Of a DNA stretch of 64,000 nt, positions 32,835 to 41,389 are shown piece after piece (position 1 is the first letter of the stretch; each line of letters opens with the position of its first letter). The stretch covers positions 124,001 through 188,000 of the forward strand of contig JBMONB010000083.1 in NCBI GenBank assembly GCA_049325315.1. Direction: 5' to 3'. Made by a program: the position numbers and the translations under genes. The notes under the pieces were generated by a model. It saw only the letters and a list, made by a program, of their open reading frames with translations. It was not told the DNA's origin and searched no databases. The DNA is from JAWLHU01 sp049325315. GTDB lineage: Bacteria; Bacillota; Sulfobacillia; Symbiobacteriales; Symbiobacteriaceae.

Positions 32835-33595
32835 GGCGGAACGGGCCCGCCGCCGGGCTGCTGCTGGGGCTGCTCCTGCTGTGGGAGGCGGGCTGCCGGT
32901 GGCTGCAGGTGCCCAACTTCATTCTTCCGGCGCCCAGCCGGATCGTGCAGGCGCTCTGGGAGTGGCGGGGGCCGCTCCTGACCGAGCACCTGCCGGTCAC
33001 GGCGCTGGAGGCGCTGCTGGGTCTGGGGATCAGTATCGTGCTGGGGGTGGCGCTGGCGGTCGCCATGCACCTCTGGCCCCCGCTGCACCGGGCGCTCTAC
33101 CCGCTGATCGTCGCCTCGCAGACGGTGCCGGTCATCGCCATATCCCCGGTCTTCCTCTTCTGGTTCGGCTACTCGCTGGGGCAGAAGGTGGCGGTGGTGG
33201 TGCTGATCACCTTCTTCCCCATCGCCATCGGCACGTTCGACGGCCTGCGCTCCACCGACCCGGACCTGCTGGACTGGCTCCGGACCGCCGGCGCCTCCCG
33301 CTGGCGACAGCTTCGCATGGCCGAGGCGCCCTCAGCGCTGCCCGCCTTCATCACCTCGCTGCGGGTGGCCGCCCCGGTCAGCGTCATCGGGGCGGTGATC
33401 GGCGAGTGGCTGGGGGGCCAGGCGGGGCTCGGGGTCTTCGGCCGCCGGGCGGCATCGAACCTGAAATCGGCCGAACTCTTCGCCTCGGTGGTGCTCCTGG
33501 CGCTCTTCGGCATCGCCCTCGTGCTCCTGGTGGTCTGGGCGGAGCGCCGCCTCATGGCCTACCGCTTCACGGATCGGTCTCCTGAGAACAACTAA
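32828..33595 (+). CDS. thiX: ABC transporter permease (ThiX)
   Basis: The protein has 255 residues, about six membrane helices and a binding-protein-dependent permease motif E-A-P-S-A-L-P-A-F-I-T-S-L-R near residue 165, in the expected E-A-x-x-x-x-x-x-x-x-x-I/L form. The N-terminus P-N-F-I-L-P-A-P is typical of NMT1/SsuC-type permeases. The ATG overlaps the end of thiZ. It forms the membrane channel of the FAMP importer. Confidence 0.88.
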   Translation: MLRRNGPAAGLLLGLLLLWEAGCRWLQVPNFILPAPSRIVQALWEWRGPLLTEHLPVTALEALLGLGISIVLGVALAVAMHLWPPLHRALYPLIVASQTVPVIAISPVFLFWFGYSLGQKVAVVVLITFFPIAIGTFDGLRSTDPDLLDWLRTAGASRWRQLRMAEAPSALPAFITSLRVAAPVSVIGAVIGEWLGGQAGLGVFGRRAASNLKSAELFASVVLLALFGIALVLLVVWAERRLMAYRFTDRSPENN

Positions 33596-33613
33596 CTCGG
33601 AGGAACTGCCAAC

Positions 33614-34612
33614 ATGCTGCGCAAGCTCTCGCTGCTCCTGATCGCTGCCCTGCTGCTGACCGCCTGCTCCCCGGCATCCGCCCCGTCGACCGGTGGCGCC
33701 AAGGCGCCCAAGAAGGTTTCGCTGGTGCTCGACTGGTACCCCAACGCCGTCCACTCCTTCGTGCTGGCTGCCGAGCAGCAGGGTTTCTTCACCGCCGAGG
33801 GGCTCCAGGTGGAGATCAAGATGCCCGCCGAGAACCCGACCGACGGGATCAAGCTGGTGGGCGCCGGCAAGGAGACCTTCGCCTTCTACTACCAGCCCGA
33901 CGTGCTCCTGGCCCGGGGCGAGCAGATCCCCATCGTCTCGGTGGCCGCCATCGTGCGCCGCCCGCTGAACGGGATCATGGTGCCGGCCGACTCCCCCATC
34001 AAGAGCCCGAAGGACCTGGAGGGCAAGGCGGTGGGTTATCCGGGCATCCCCCTGAACGTCAACATGGTCAAGACCATGGTCAAGGCGGCGGGCGGCGACC
34101 CCAGCAAGGTGACGATGCAAGATGTCTCCTGGGACCTGATTCCGGCCATCGCCACCAAGAAGGTCCCGGCCATCGCCGGCGCCTACGTGAACCACGAGAA
34201 GCCGCTCTTTGAGAAGCAGGGGATCCCCATGACCTACTTCGCCCCCTCCGACTACGGCGTCCCCAGCTACTACGAGCTGGTGCTGATCACCGGCGAGGAG
34301 ACGGTCAAGAACGACCGGGCCACCGTGGAGGCGTTCTGGCGGGCGCTGACCAGGGGGCACGAGTGGGTGAAGGCCAACCAGGCCGAGGCGCTCAAGCTGC
34401 TGCTGGCCAAGCAGAACAAGGCCTTCCCGCTGGAGGCCGACGTGGAGAAGGCCTCCCTGGAGATGCTCCTTCCCTGGATGGATGAGGCCGGCGTGACCTT
34501 CGGCGCCCAGAGGGCGGAGGACTGGGAGAAGGTGGCCCGGTGGATGGTGGACGAGGGCGTGCTGAAGCCCGCGGTGAAGGCGGCGGATGGATTCGTGCCG
34601 GTGGTGAAGTAG
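33614..34612 (+). CDS. thiY: Substrate-binding lipoprotein (ThiY)
   Basis: The 332-residue protein has a lipobox L-L-T-A-C with C18, so it is anchored outside the membrane. The NMT1/THI5-type binding fold starts with L-V-L-D-W-Y-P-N-A-V-H, the usual start of ThiY proteins, and includes G-A-G-K-E-T-F-A-F-Y-Y-Q-P and G-Y-P-G-I-P. The family binds formylaminopyrimidine. TCGGAGGAAC precedes the ATG, and the gene directly follows the permease. Confidence 0.9.
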   Translation: MLRKLSLLLIAALLLTACSPASAPSTGGAKAPKKVSLVLDWYPNAVHSFVLAAEQQGFFTAEGLQVEIKMPAENPTDGIKLVGAGKETFAFYYQPDVLLARGEQIPIVSVAAIVRRPLNGIMVPADSPIKSPKDLEGKAVGYPGIPLNVNMVKTMVKAAGGDPSKVTMQDVSWDLIPAIATKKVPAIAGAYVNHEKPLFEKQGIPMTYFAPSDYGVPSYYELVLITGEETVKNDRATVEAFWRALTRGHEWVKANQAEALKLLLAKQNKAFPLEADVEKASLEMLLPWMDEAGVTFGAQRAEDWEKVARWMVDEGVLKPAVKAADGFVPVVK

Positions 34613-34614
34613 CG

Positions 34615-35862
34615 ATGCGCTACATTCGGGAGAACCAGGCGGAGCTGGAGCGGCTGCTGGCCGACCTGATCGCCTTTGAGACCCCCTGCCCGCCCGGCCG
34701 GAACACGGCCGGGGTGCAGGCCTACGTGGCGGAGTACCTGCGGGGGCTGGGCTTTGCCATCGACCAGTGGGACCTCTTCCCCGGCGACCCGAACCTGGCG
34801 GGGGTGCGGGAGGGCGACCCGGCCTACCACTCCCTGATCATCAACGGCCATTTAGATGTGGCCGAGGTGGGCGACACGGGTGAGTGGACCGTGCCGCCCT
34901 ACCAGCTGACCCGACGGGGCAGCCGGGTGCTGGGGCGGGGCGTGGCCGACATGAAGGGCGGCGTGGCGGCGGCGCTCTTCGCCCTGAAGGCGTTGAAGGA
35001 GACCGGCGGGCTGCCGCCCGGGAAGATCATCTTCCAGTCGGTGACCGGGGAGGAGATGGGGGAGGCGGGCACCCGCTCCTGCAACGAGCGGGGCTACACC
35101 GCCGACTTCGCCATCGTCCCTGATACGTCGGATTTGCAGATTCAGGGACAGGGCGGCGTGATCACGGGGTGGATCACGATTCAGTCGCCGCAGACCTTTC
35201 ACGATGGGAACCGGGCCCGGCTGATCCACGCCGGCGGCGGCCTCTACGGGGCGTCGGCGATTGAGAAGATGATGAAGGTGATCGCCGCCCTGCAGGATCT
35301 GGAGCGGCACTGGGCGGTCACCAAGCGCTGCGAGGGGTTCGCCCCCGGCTCCAACACCATCAACCCCGCCGTGATCGAGGGCGGGCGGCACCCGGCCTTT
35401 ATCGCCGACCGGTGCGCCCTCTGGATCACCGTCCACTTCTACCCGGGCGAGACCTACGAGTCGGTCTCCCGGGAGATCGAGCAGCACGTGCTGGCGGCGG
35501 CCGCCGCCGATCCGTGGCTGCGGGAACACCCGCCGACCTTTAACTGGGGCGGCCGGTCGATGATCGTCGACCGGGGCGAGATCTTCCCGGCGCTCCCCCT
35601 GCCGGTGGAGCACCCGGGGGTGCAGCTGCTGGCCCAGCATGCCGAACAGGCTACGGGCCGGGCCGCCGTGCTGGGCATGGCCAACACCGTGACCGATGCG
35701 GGCTGGCTGGGCGAGATGGGGATTCCGGCGGTGATCTGCGGCCCCGGCGAGCTGAAGTGGGCCCATGCGGTAGACGAGTCGGTGGAGTGGGAGCAGCTGC
35801 TCCAGGCCGCCGAACTCTACGCCGGCTTTATCAAGGACTGGTGCGGGAGGAAGCGGCCATGA
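34615..35862 (+). CDS. ylmB: Formylaminopyrimidine deformylase, M20 family (YlmB)
   Basis: The 415-residue M20-type metallohydrolase has metal-site motifs N-G-H-L-D-V (H79, D81), V-A-D-M-K-G-G (D112), T-G-E-E-M-G-E (E146/E147) and the late K-W-A-H-A-V-D-E (H384). YlmB removes the formyl group from N-formyl-4-amino-5-aminomethyl-2-methylpyrimidine after import, and this position between ThiXYZ and TenA is its known context. The ATG starts 3 bases after the thiY stop and the end overlaps tenA by 4 bases. A general peptidase role is less likely in this setting. Confidence 0.85.
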   Translation: MRYIRENQAELERLLADLIAFETPCPPGRNTAGVQAYVAEYLRGLGFAIDQWDLFPGDPNLAGVREGDPAYHSLIINGHLDVAEVGDTGEWTVPPYQLTRRGSRVLGRGVADMKGGVAAALFALKALKETGGLPPGKIIFQSVTGEEMGEAGTRSCNERGYTADFAIVPDTSDLQIQGQGGVITGWITIQSPQTFHDGNRARLIHAGGGLYGASAIEKMMKVIAALQDLERHWAVTKRCEGFAPGSNTINPAVIEGGRHPAFIADRCALWITVHFYPGETYESVSREIEQHVLAAAAADPWLREHPPTFNWGGRSMIVDRGEIFPALPLPVEHPGVQLLAQHAEQATGRAAVLGMANTVTDAGWLGEMGIPAVICGPGELKWAHAVDESVEWEQLLQAAELYAGFIKDWCGRKRP

Positions 35863-36521
35863 GTTTCAGCGCACAGCTGCGGCAGGAGACCGACTCCATC
35901 TGGCAGGCGATCTTTGCCCACCCGATGGTGACCGGAATCGGCGACGGGACGCTGCCCGAGCCGAAGTTCCGCTACTGGCTGGTCCAGGACTACCTCTACC
36001 TGATCGACTTCTCCCGGATCTTCGCCCTGGGAGCGGCCAAGGCGCCGGACCTGGAGACGATGACCTGGTTCTCCACCCTGCTTCACTCCACTCTGAGTGT
36101 GGAGATGGGGGGCCACCGCTCCTATGCGGCCCGCTTCGGGGTCGACCCGCGGGAGATGGAGCAGGCGGAGATGGCCCCCTGGTGCCGGGCCTACACCCGG
36201 GAGATGCTGGCCGCCGCCGAGGGCGGGCTGGGCGACCTGGTGGCCACCCTGCTGCCCTGCATGGCGGGCTACGCCGAGACGGGCCGCACCCTGGCCCGGC
36301 GGGGAATGCCCGACCACCCGATCTACCGGGAGTGGATTGAGATGTACGGTTCCGACGAGTTCGGCGCCCTGGCCGACTACTGCGCTTCGCTGCTGGACCG
36401 GCTGGCGGAGGGGGCGAAGCAGGCCGACCTGGAGCGCTGGCGGGAGATCTACAAGACGAGCGCCCGCTACGAGTACCTCTTCTGGCAGATGGCCTGGGAG
36501 GAGCAGACCTGGCCGGTGTAG
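35859..36521 (+). CDS. tenA: Aminopyrimidine aminohydrolase / thiaminase II (TenA)
   Basis: This 220-residue all-helical protein hydrolyses 4-amino-5-aminomethyl-2-methylpyrimidine to the hydroxymethyl form (HMP). The TenA active-site residues can be placed: D44 in V-Q-D-Y-L, C134 in L-L-P-C-M-A-G-Y and E205 in Y-E-Y-L-F-W. Those positions agree with the Bacillus enzyme, making it the cysteine-type TenA. The start overlaps the ylmB stop (ATGA). It supplies HMP to the kinase encoded next. Confidence 0.9.
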   Translation: MSFSAQLRQETDSIWQAIFAHPMVTGIGDGTLPEPKFRYWLVQDYLYLIDFSRIFALGAAKAPDLETMTWFSTLLHSTLSVEMGGHRSYAARFGVDPREMEQAEMAPWCRAYTREMLAAAEGGLGDLVATLLPCMAGYAETGRTLARRGMPDHPIYREWIEMYGSDEFGALADYCASLLDRLAEGAKQADLERWREIYKTSARYEYLFWQMAWEEQTWPV

Positions 36522-36548
36522 GCCAAGAGAAAGGATGTGGATCTGACC

Positions 36549-37352
36549 ATGGCCATCGCTCGTGCGCTGACGATTGCGGGCTCTGACTCTGGCGGGGGTG
36601 CGGGGATTCAGGCCGACCTGAAGAGCTTCACCGCCCTGCGGGCCTACGGCACCTCGGTGATCACCTGCGTCACGGCCCAGAACACCCTGGGCGTGGATGG
36701 CGTCTACGCCCTGACCCCGGAGCAGGTGGGGGCGCAGCTGGATGCGGTCCTGTCGGACATTGGCACCGACGCCGCCAAGACCGGGATGCTCTACAACGCC
36801 GCCATCATTGAGGTGGTGGCGGACCGGGTGAAGCGGTTCGGGGTCTCCAACCTGGTGGTCGACCCGGTCATGATCGCCAAGGGGGGCCACCCGCTCCTCT
36901 TGCCGGAGGCGCAGGCGGCGGTGCGGGAGCTGCTGCTGCCGCTGGCGGCGGTGGTGACGCCCAACCTGCCGGAGGCCTCTGCGCTGACCGGGCTTTCCAT
37001 TGCCACCCGGGCGGAGATGGCGGCGGCGGGGGAGCGGCTGCTGGCCATGGGGGCCCGGGCGGCTGTGGTGAAGGGCGGGCATCTGGAAGGGGCGCAGGCC
37101 GATGACCTGCTGGTCACCGCTGACGGGCTTCAGCTCTGGCTGCCGGCCGAGCGGGTGGAGAGCCGGCATACCCATGGCACCGGCTGCACCTTCAGCGCCG
37201 CCATCGCTGCCGGGCTGGCGCATGGCCTCTCCCTGGTGGATGCGGTGCGGCAGGCGAAGGCGTTCATTACCCTGGCGATCCGGCGGGCGCCGGGCATCGG
37301 GGCCGGGCACGGGCCGACCAACCATCTGGCCTGGCTGGAGGAAGGGCGATGA
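36549..37352 (+). CDS. thiD: HMP/HMP-phosphate kinase (ThiD)
   Basis: This 267-residue ribokinase-fold enzyme phosphorylates HMP and then HMP-P to HMP-PP. Motifs include A-G-S-D-S-G-G-G-A-G-I-Q-A-D at the N-terminus, D-P-V-M-I-A-K-G-G and the anion-hole H-T-H-G-T-G-C-T-F near residue 208. ATG 36549 was taken as the start; a GTG 12 bases upstream is possible but too close to AAGGA. The next gene overlaps by 4 bases. Confidence 0.92.
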   Translation: MAIARALTIAGSDSGGGAGIQADLKSFTALRAYGTSVITCVTAQNTLGVDGVYALTPEQVGAQLDAVLSDIGTDAAKTGMLYNAAIIEVVADRVKRFGVSNLVVDPVMIAKGGHPLLLPEAQAAVRELLLPLAAVVTPNLPEASALTGLSIATRAEMAAAGERLLAMGARAAVVKGGHLEGAQADDLLVTADGLQLWLPAERVESRHTHGTGCTFSAAIAAGLAHGLSLVDAVRQAKAFITLAIRRAPGIGAGHGPTNHLAWLEEGR

Positions 37353-38761
37353 GCGGCTTGCCTGCACGGGTGCGGGCGGCCCGCCCGCTGATCCATGCGA
37401 TCACCAACCTGGTCACCATGGACTGGGTGGCCCGGGGGCTGCTGGCGGCCGGGGCCCGGCCAGTCATGGCCCGGAATCAGGCGGAGGCGGCGCAGACCGC
37501 CGGCGTGGCCGATGGCCTGGTGCTCAACCTGGGCACCTGGAGCCCGGAGGTGCAGGCGGCCATGCTGGCCGCCGGCCGGGCGGCGGGGGAGCGCGGGATT
37601 CCGGTGGTGCTCGACCCGGTGGGCGCAGGGGGGCTGGAGAGCCGCACCCGGGCGGCCCGGGAGCTGCTGGAGCAGGTCCGGGTGAGCGTGGTCCGCGGCA
37701 ACGCCGGGGAGATTCTGGCCCTGGCCGGTGAAGCGGGCCTGGTGCGCGGGGTCGATGCGGCGCCCGGACTGGGCGCAGGGGTTTGGCTGGAGCGGGCCGC
37801 CCGGCGGGTGGCCCGGCAGTATGGCTGCATCGTGGCGGTTACCGGTGAGGCCGACCTGGTGACCGATGGAACCCGGTCGCTGAGCGTCCGGGGCGGGCAC
37901 CCGCTCATGGCCCAGATTCCCGGCGCCGGATGCCTGGCCACGGCCCTGATCGCGGCCGCCCTGGCGGCGGGGCCGGGTGGGGTGGAGCGGGTGGCGGAGG
38001 CGCTTCTCTGGTCCAGTTGGGCCGGGGAGGAGGCAGCGGCCCTGTCCGGCGGCCCCGGCAGCTTCGCCGCTGCCTACCTGGACCGGCTGGCGGCGGGCGC
38101 GGCTCTTCCGGCCGGCCGGATCGCGCCGCCTCTCTCGGAGCGACTGGCGCTCTACGTGATCATCAGCGGCGGGACACCGCTGCCCGTGGTGGAGGGGATT
38201 CTGCAAGCGGGCTGCGGTATGGTTCAGTTCCGGGAGAAGGCGATGGCCCTCCCGGCGCAGGTGGAGGCGGCTTCGAGGGTAAAGGCGCTCTGCCAGAGGG
38301 CGGGGGCGCTCTTCGTTGTCAACGACCGGCTCGATCTGGCCCAGGCGGTGGGCGCAGACGGGGTCCATCTCGGGCAAGATGACCTGCCGGTCGCGGTCGC
38401 CCGCCGCATTCTCGGGCCGGGGGCGATCATTGGCGCCACCTGCGAGACCGAGTCGGAGGCCCGGGCCGCCGAGGAGGCCGGGGCGGACTATATCGGGACC
38501 GGGCCGGTCTACGCCACGCCATCAAAGGACGATGCCGGAGAGCCCTACGGCCCGGCGGTGGTGGCTCGGGTGAGCGGAGCGACCCGCCTCCCGGTGGTGG
38601 GCATCGGCGGCATCGGGATCGGCGGCGCCGCCCCGGTGATTGCAGCCGGCGCCAGCGGTGTGGCGGTGATCTCTTCGGTGGTGGGGGCGGCGGATCCAGC
38701 CGCCGCCGCCCGCACGATCCTGCACGAGGTGCTTCAGGCAAAGGAAGGAGCGGGGATCTGA
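37349..38761 (+). CDS. thiME: ThiM-ThiE fusion: hydroxyethylthiazole kinase plus thiamine-phosphate synthase
   Basis: The protein has 470 residues in two domains. Residues 1-255 are ThiM: H-A-I-T-N-L-V-T-M-D, G-A-R-P-V-M, V-V-L-D-P-V-G-A-G and the catalytic I-P-G-A-G-C (C195). Residues 263-470 are ThiE: Q-F-R-E-K, V-V-N-D-R-L-D-L-A, G-A-D-G-V-H-L-G-Q-D-D-L-P, G-P-V-Y-A-T-P-S-K-D and G-I-G-G-I. ThiM phosphorylates the thiazole alcohol, and ThiE joins the phosphate to HMP-PP to make thiamine phosphate. The two last steps thus share one chain. In the fungal bifunctional enzyme the order is reversed (ThiE first). There is no frameshift; the linker of 8 residues is short. Confidence 0.93.
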   Translation: MSGLPARVRAARPLIHAITNLVTMDWVARGLLAAGARPVMARNQAEAAQTAGVADGLVLNLGTWSPEVQAAMLAAGRAAGERGIPVVLDPVGAGGLESRTRAARELLEQVRVSVVRGNAGEILALAGEAGLVRGVDAAPGLGAGVWLERAARRVARQYGCIVAVTGEADLVTDGTRSLSVRGGHPLMAQIPGAGCLATALIAAALAAGPGGVERVAEALLWSSWAGEEAAALSGGPGSFAAAYLDRLAAGAALPAGRIAPPLSERLALYVIISGGTPLPVVEGILQAGCGMVQFREKAMALPAQVEAASRVKALCQRAGALFVVNDRLDLAQAVGADGVHLGQDDLPVAVARRILGPGAIIGATCETESEARAAEEAGADYIGTGPVYATPSKDDAGEPYGPAVVARVSGATRLPVVGIGGIGIGGAAPVIAAGASGVAVISSVVGAADPAAAARTILHEVLQAKEGAGI

Positions 38762-39288
38762 TGAAGATGACACAGATTTTGACCCGGATGGCGATTCTGG
38801 TGGCGCTTGGCGTGGCCTCCTCCCAGTTCTCGGCGATTCCGCTCTTCGGGGCGAAGCTCCTTCCGGCACAGCACGCCATCAACGTGGTGGCCGGGGCGAT
38901 GCTGGGGCCGGTCTACGGCGGGATCACGGGCCTGCTGATCGCCCTGATTCGGATCATGACCGGGCTGGGCACCCCACTGGCGATCCCCGGCACGCTCTTC
39001 GGGGTGGTGCTGGCCGGCCTGCTCTACCAGCGGACCGGCTCCCGCCTGGCAACCATGGCGGGCGAGGTTCTGGGCACCGGCGTGATCGGCGCCCTGGTGG
39101 CCTACCCGATGGCCGTGCTGCTCATGGGGAACGCCAAGGCGGCCGCCGCCGGCATCACCTTCTTTATTCCGATCTTCGGCGCCAGCAGCCTGGCGGGCGC
39201 CCTGATCGGCGGGCAGGCGCTGGTGGTGCTGGGGCGGTCCCTTCCCGCCCCGGCGTCGAGCCGGTCAGCCGAGGAGACCCAGGCCTAG
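38761..39288 (+). CDS. thiW: Thiazole transporter S-component (ThiW)
   Basis: The 175-residue membrane protein has 5-6 helices and the ThiW pattern F-G-A-K-L-L-P-A-Q-H-A-I-N-V-V-A-G-A-M-L-G-P near residues 30-52. ThiW is the substrate-binding subunit of an ECF-type importer predicted to take up the thiazole alcohol, the substrate of the ThiM half of the preceding protein. Its ATG overlaps the previous stop codon (TGATG). The energising ECF module must be encoded elsewhere. It is the last gene of the thiamine operon. Confidence 0.9.
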   Translation: MKMTQILTRMAILVALGVASSQFSAIPLFGAKLLPAQHAINVVAGAMLGPVYGGITGLLIALIRIMTGLGTPLAIPGTLFGVVLAGLLYQRTGSRLATMAGEVLGTGVIGALVAYPMAVLLMGNAKAAAAGITFFIPIFGASSLAGALIGGQALVVLGRSLPAPASSRSAEETQA

Positions 39289-39302
39289 TCAGACAGACAG
39301 AG

Positions 39303-39339
39303 ACAGCCCACAGGGGGATCTCCCTGTGGGCTGTTTATT
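39303..39339 (+). terminator. Terminator of the thiamine operon
   Basis: A 13-bp perfect stem (ACAGCCCACAGGG with CCCTGTGGGCTGT) is followed by TTATT. Confidence 0.88.
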
Positions 39340-39351
39340 CTGCGAGTGGGA

Positions 39352-40305
39352 TCAGGCCAGCGACTTGGCCAGCAGGAAGTGGCCGGGCGAGGGCACATAG
39401 CCCAGCCGCTTGTTCACCGCCAGGATCCGCGGGTTGATCGAGAGGTTGTTGGTCCGAATGTAAGGAGCGCCCAGGCTCTTGGCCAGGTTGAGCGCCTCCA
39501 CCTTCAGCGCCAGGGTGATCCCCCGGCTCCGGTAGTCGCGGGCCACGCCGGTGAAGTCGTTGTACAGGGCGCCGCTTGCCACCTTCCGCAGGTGAGCCAC
39601 CGCCGCCCAGTTCTCACCGTCAACGGCCAGCAGAATCTGCTCCGGCTTCCACTCCGGGTCATCCTTTACGAAGTTGTACCACTCGTCGAAGGGCATGCGG
39701 GGCCGGTCTTCGACGCTGGGAATGTCGTGGACGATGGGGATGAGGAACCCGTGGTACTTCCGGTACATCTCCAGCGGCTCCATTCCCTCGGCCGCCTGGG
39801 CCAGGGTGGCGAAGCGGATGCCGCTCTCCTTCACCTTCTCCACCGCCTCCTGGAAGGGGGCGGGGTCCCAGGTCTCCAGGGTGAGGGTCGATTCAAAGAG
39901 GTGGTGCTCCTGGGTGAAGCCCTGGCGCTGGGCCCAGGCGTAGGCGGCGGTGTCCTGCTCGCGCACGCCCGACTCCATGCGGGTGGCGCCGTGTTCCCGG
40001 GCGAATCCGATCAGGTGCTGGCAGATGGCGTAGCCGATCCCCTTGGACCGGTAGGGAGCGTCCACCCGGACCCGCATGAAGAACTCACCCGGGCGGTTGG
40101 TCGACTCGTGAACGGTGATACCCCAGGCGGCGATCTCACCGGATTCCAGTTGGGCGACGACCCGGCTGTAGATCTCCTCCTTCGGGCGGGCGCTGTCCTG
40201 GCGGATGTACTCCTCAAGGGTGATGGGCTCATTGATCTGTGCGTTCAGAATCTCCACGATCCCGGGAAAATCCTCCCGGGTCGCCTCGCGAATGGAAAAC
40301 TGCAT
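39352..40305 (-). CDS. Tandem-GNAT acetyltransferase, copy 1
   Basis: The 317-residue protein has two GNAT folds. The N-terminal half carries the acetyl-CoA motif region R-V-R-V-D-A-P-Y-R-S-K-G-I-G near residue 90 and Q-R-Q-G-F; the C-terminal half has G-V-A-R-D-Y-R-S-R-G-I-T-L-A-L-K near residue 270 followed by N-K-R-L-G-Y. It is closely similar to the gene upstream (same length, same motifs), so the pair arose by duplication. Such two-domain GNATs include mycothiol-synthase-like and antibiotic or peptide acetyltransferases; the substrate cannot be told. Confidence 0.82.
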   Translation of the reverse strand: MQFSIREATREDFPGIVEILNAQINEPITLEEYIRQDSARPKEEIYSRVVAQLESGEIAAWGITVHESTNRPGEFFMRVRVDAPYRSKGIGYAICQHLIGFAREHGATRMESGVREQDTAAYAWAQRQGFTQEHHLFESTLTLETWDPAPFQEAVEKVKESGIRFATLAQAAEGMEPLEMYRKYHGFLIPIVHDIPSVEDRPRMPFDEWYNFVKDDPEWKPEQILLAVDGENWAAVAHLRKVASGALYNDFTGVARDYRSRGITLALKVEALNLAKSLGAPYIRTNNLSINPRILAVNKRLGYVPSPGHFLLAKSLA

Positions 40306-40323
40306 GGTGTAGAAGGAGCCTCC

Positions 40324-41274
40324 TTAGAGCTTGGCAGCCAGTTGGTATTTGCCCGGCAGGGGTGCGTAGCCCAGCTTCCGGTTGACGGCCAGCATGGGTT
40401 CGTTTACCGAGTGGTTGTTGGTGCGAATGTAGGGAGCGCCCAGCGACTTGGCGATCTCCAGCGACCAGACCTTAATCGCCAGGGCCACCCCGCGACCCCG
40501 GTACTCCCGGTCGACGGCGGTAAGGCCGTTATAGATGGCGCCGCTGTGCTGCGGAGCCAGCTGGCAGAGGGCGACCCAGCGATCCCCGTTCGCCGCGAGG
40601 AGAACCAGTTCATCCTTCCAGTTTGGATCGGTCAGGACCCACTCCAGGTAGGGCTCCCACGGGTAGGTCGGGCGATCCGCCTGACCGGGGATATCCTTGA
40701 CCAGCGAAGAGCTGAAGTCGTAGTAGCGGCGGATGGCTGCGACCCGGTCGCCGTCCTTCGTCTCCGCCGCCAGGGTGGTGAAGCGGATCCCGGAGGACTT
40801 GACCGCCTCGACGCTCTCCCGGAAGGGGGTGGGGTCGAAGTCGGGCAGGGAGAGGGTCGACTCGAAGAGGTGGTGCTCCTTGACAAAGCCCCGGCGCTCG
40901 GCCCAGGCAAAGGCTTCGGGCTCATCTTCCTGCACGGAGGACTCCAGGCGGGTGGCGCCGTTGGCCCTGGCGTAGGAAAGGAGCTGCTCGTAGAGCGTCC
41001 GGCCTATGCCCTGCCCCTGATGGGCCTTGTCGACCCGGACCCGCATGAAGAACTCGCCTGGCCGGTGGCCGGCGCCGCCCTCGGTGATGCCATAGCCGAC
41101 CAGCGTGCCGTCAGCGGTATAGGCGCCCAAACGCAGGAAGGGATCGCCCTTCACCCGGGTGTTGTCTTCGCGGAGCACTTCCTCAGCGGTGACCGGCTCC
41201 CTTACCTGTGCGTTGATGATATCGACCATGCGGGGATAGTCTTCGCGGGGGACGGGGCGGAGCGTGAAACTCAT
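40324..41274 (-). CDS. Tandem-GNAT acetyltransferase, copy 2
   Basis: The 316-residue protein is the paralogue of the gene 18 bases downstream. First GNAT: R-V-R-V-D-K-A-H-Q-G-Q-G-I-G and E-R-R-G-F; second: R-E-Y-R-G-R-G-V-A-L-A-I-K and N-R-K-L-G-Y. It begins R-P-V-P-R-E-D-Y-P-R-M-V, typical of the fold's first strand and helix. The pair is co-directional and closely spaced, so co-transcribed. Substrate unknown. Confidence 0.82.
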   Translation of the reverse strand: MSFTLRPVPREDYPRMVDIINAQVREPVTAEEVLREDNTRVKGDPFLRLGAYTADGTLVGYGITEGGAGHRPGEFFMRVRVDKAHQGQGIGRTLYEQLLSYARANGATRLESSVQEDEPEAFAWAERRGFVKEHHLFESTLSLPDFDPTPFRESVEAVKSSGIRFTTLAAETKDGDRVAAIRRYYDFSSSLVKDIPGQADRPTYPWEPYLEWVLTDPNWKDELVLLAANGDRWVALCQLAPQHSGAIYNGLTAVDREYRGRGVALAIKVWSLEIAKSLGAPYIRTNNHSVNEPMLAVNRKLGYAPLPGKYQLAAKL

Positions 41275-41389
41275 GATGGGGAGCCTCCCTTCAGCGACTT
41301 GCTCAACTGACTAGACGAACTGGTTTCCTGAGTGGTTCCCAAATGGCCGCCGGAAAGAACGGGTCGACCGGATCGCTCCGGATGATCTT

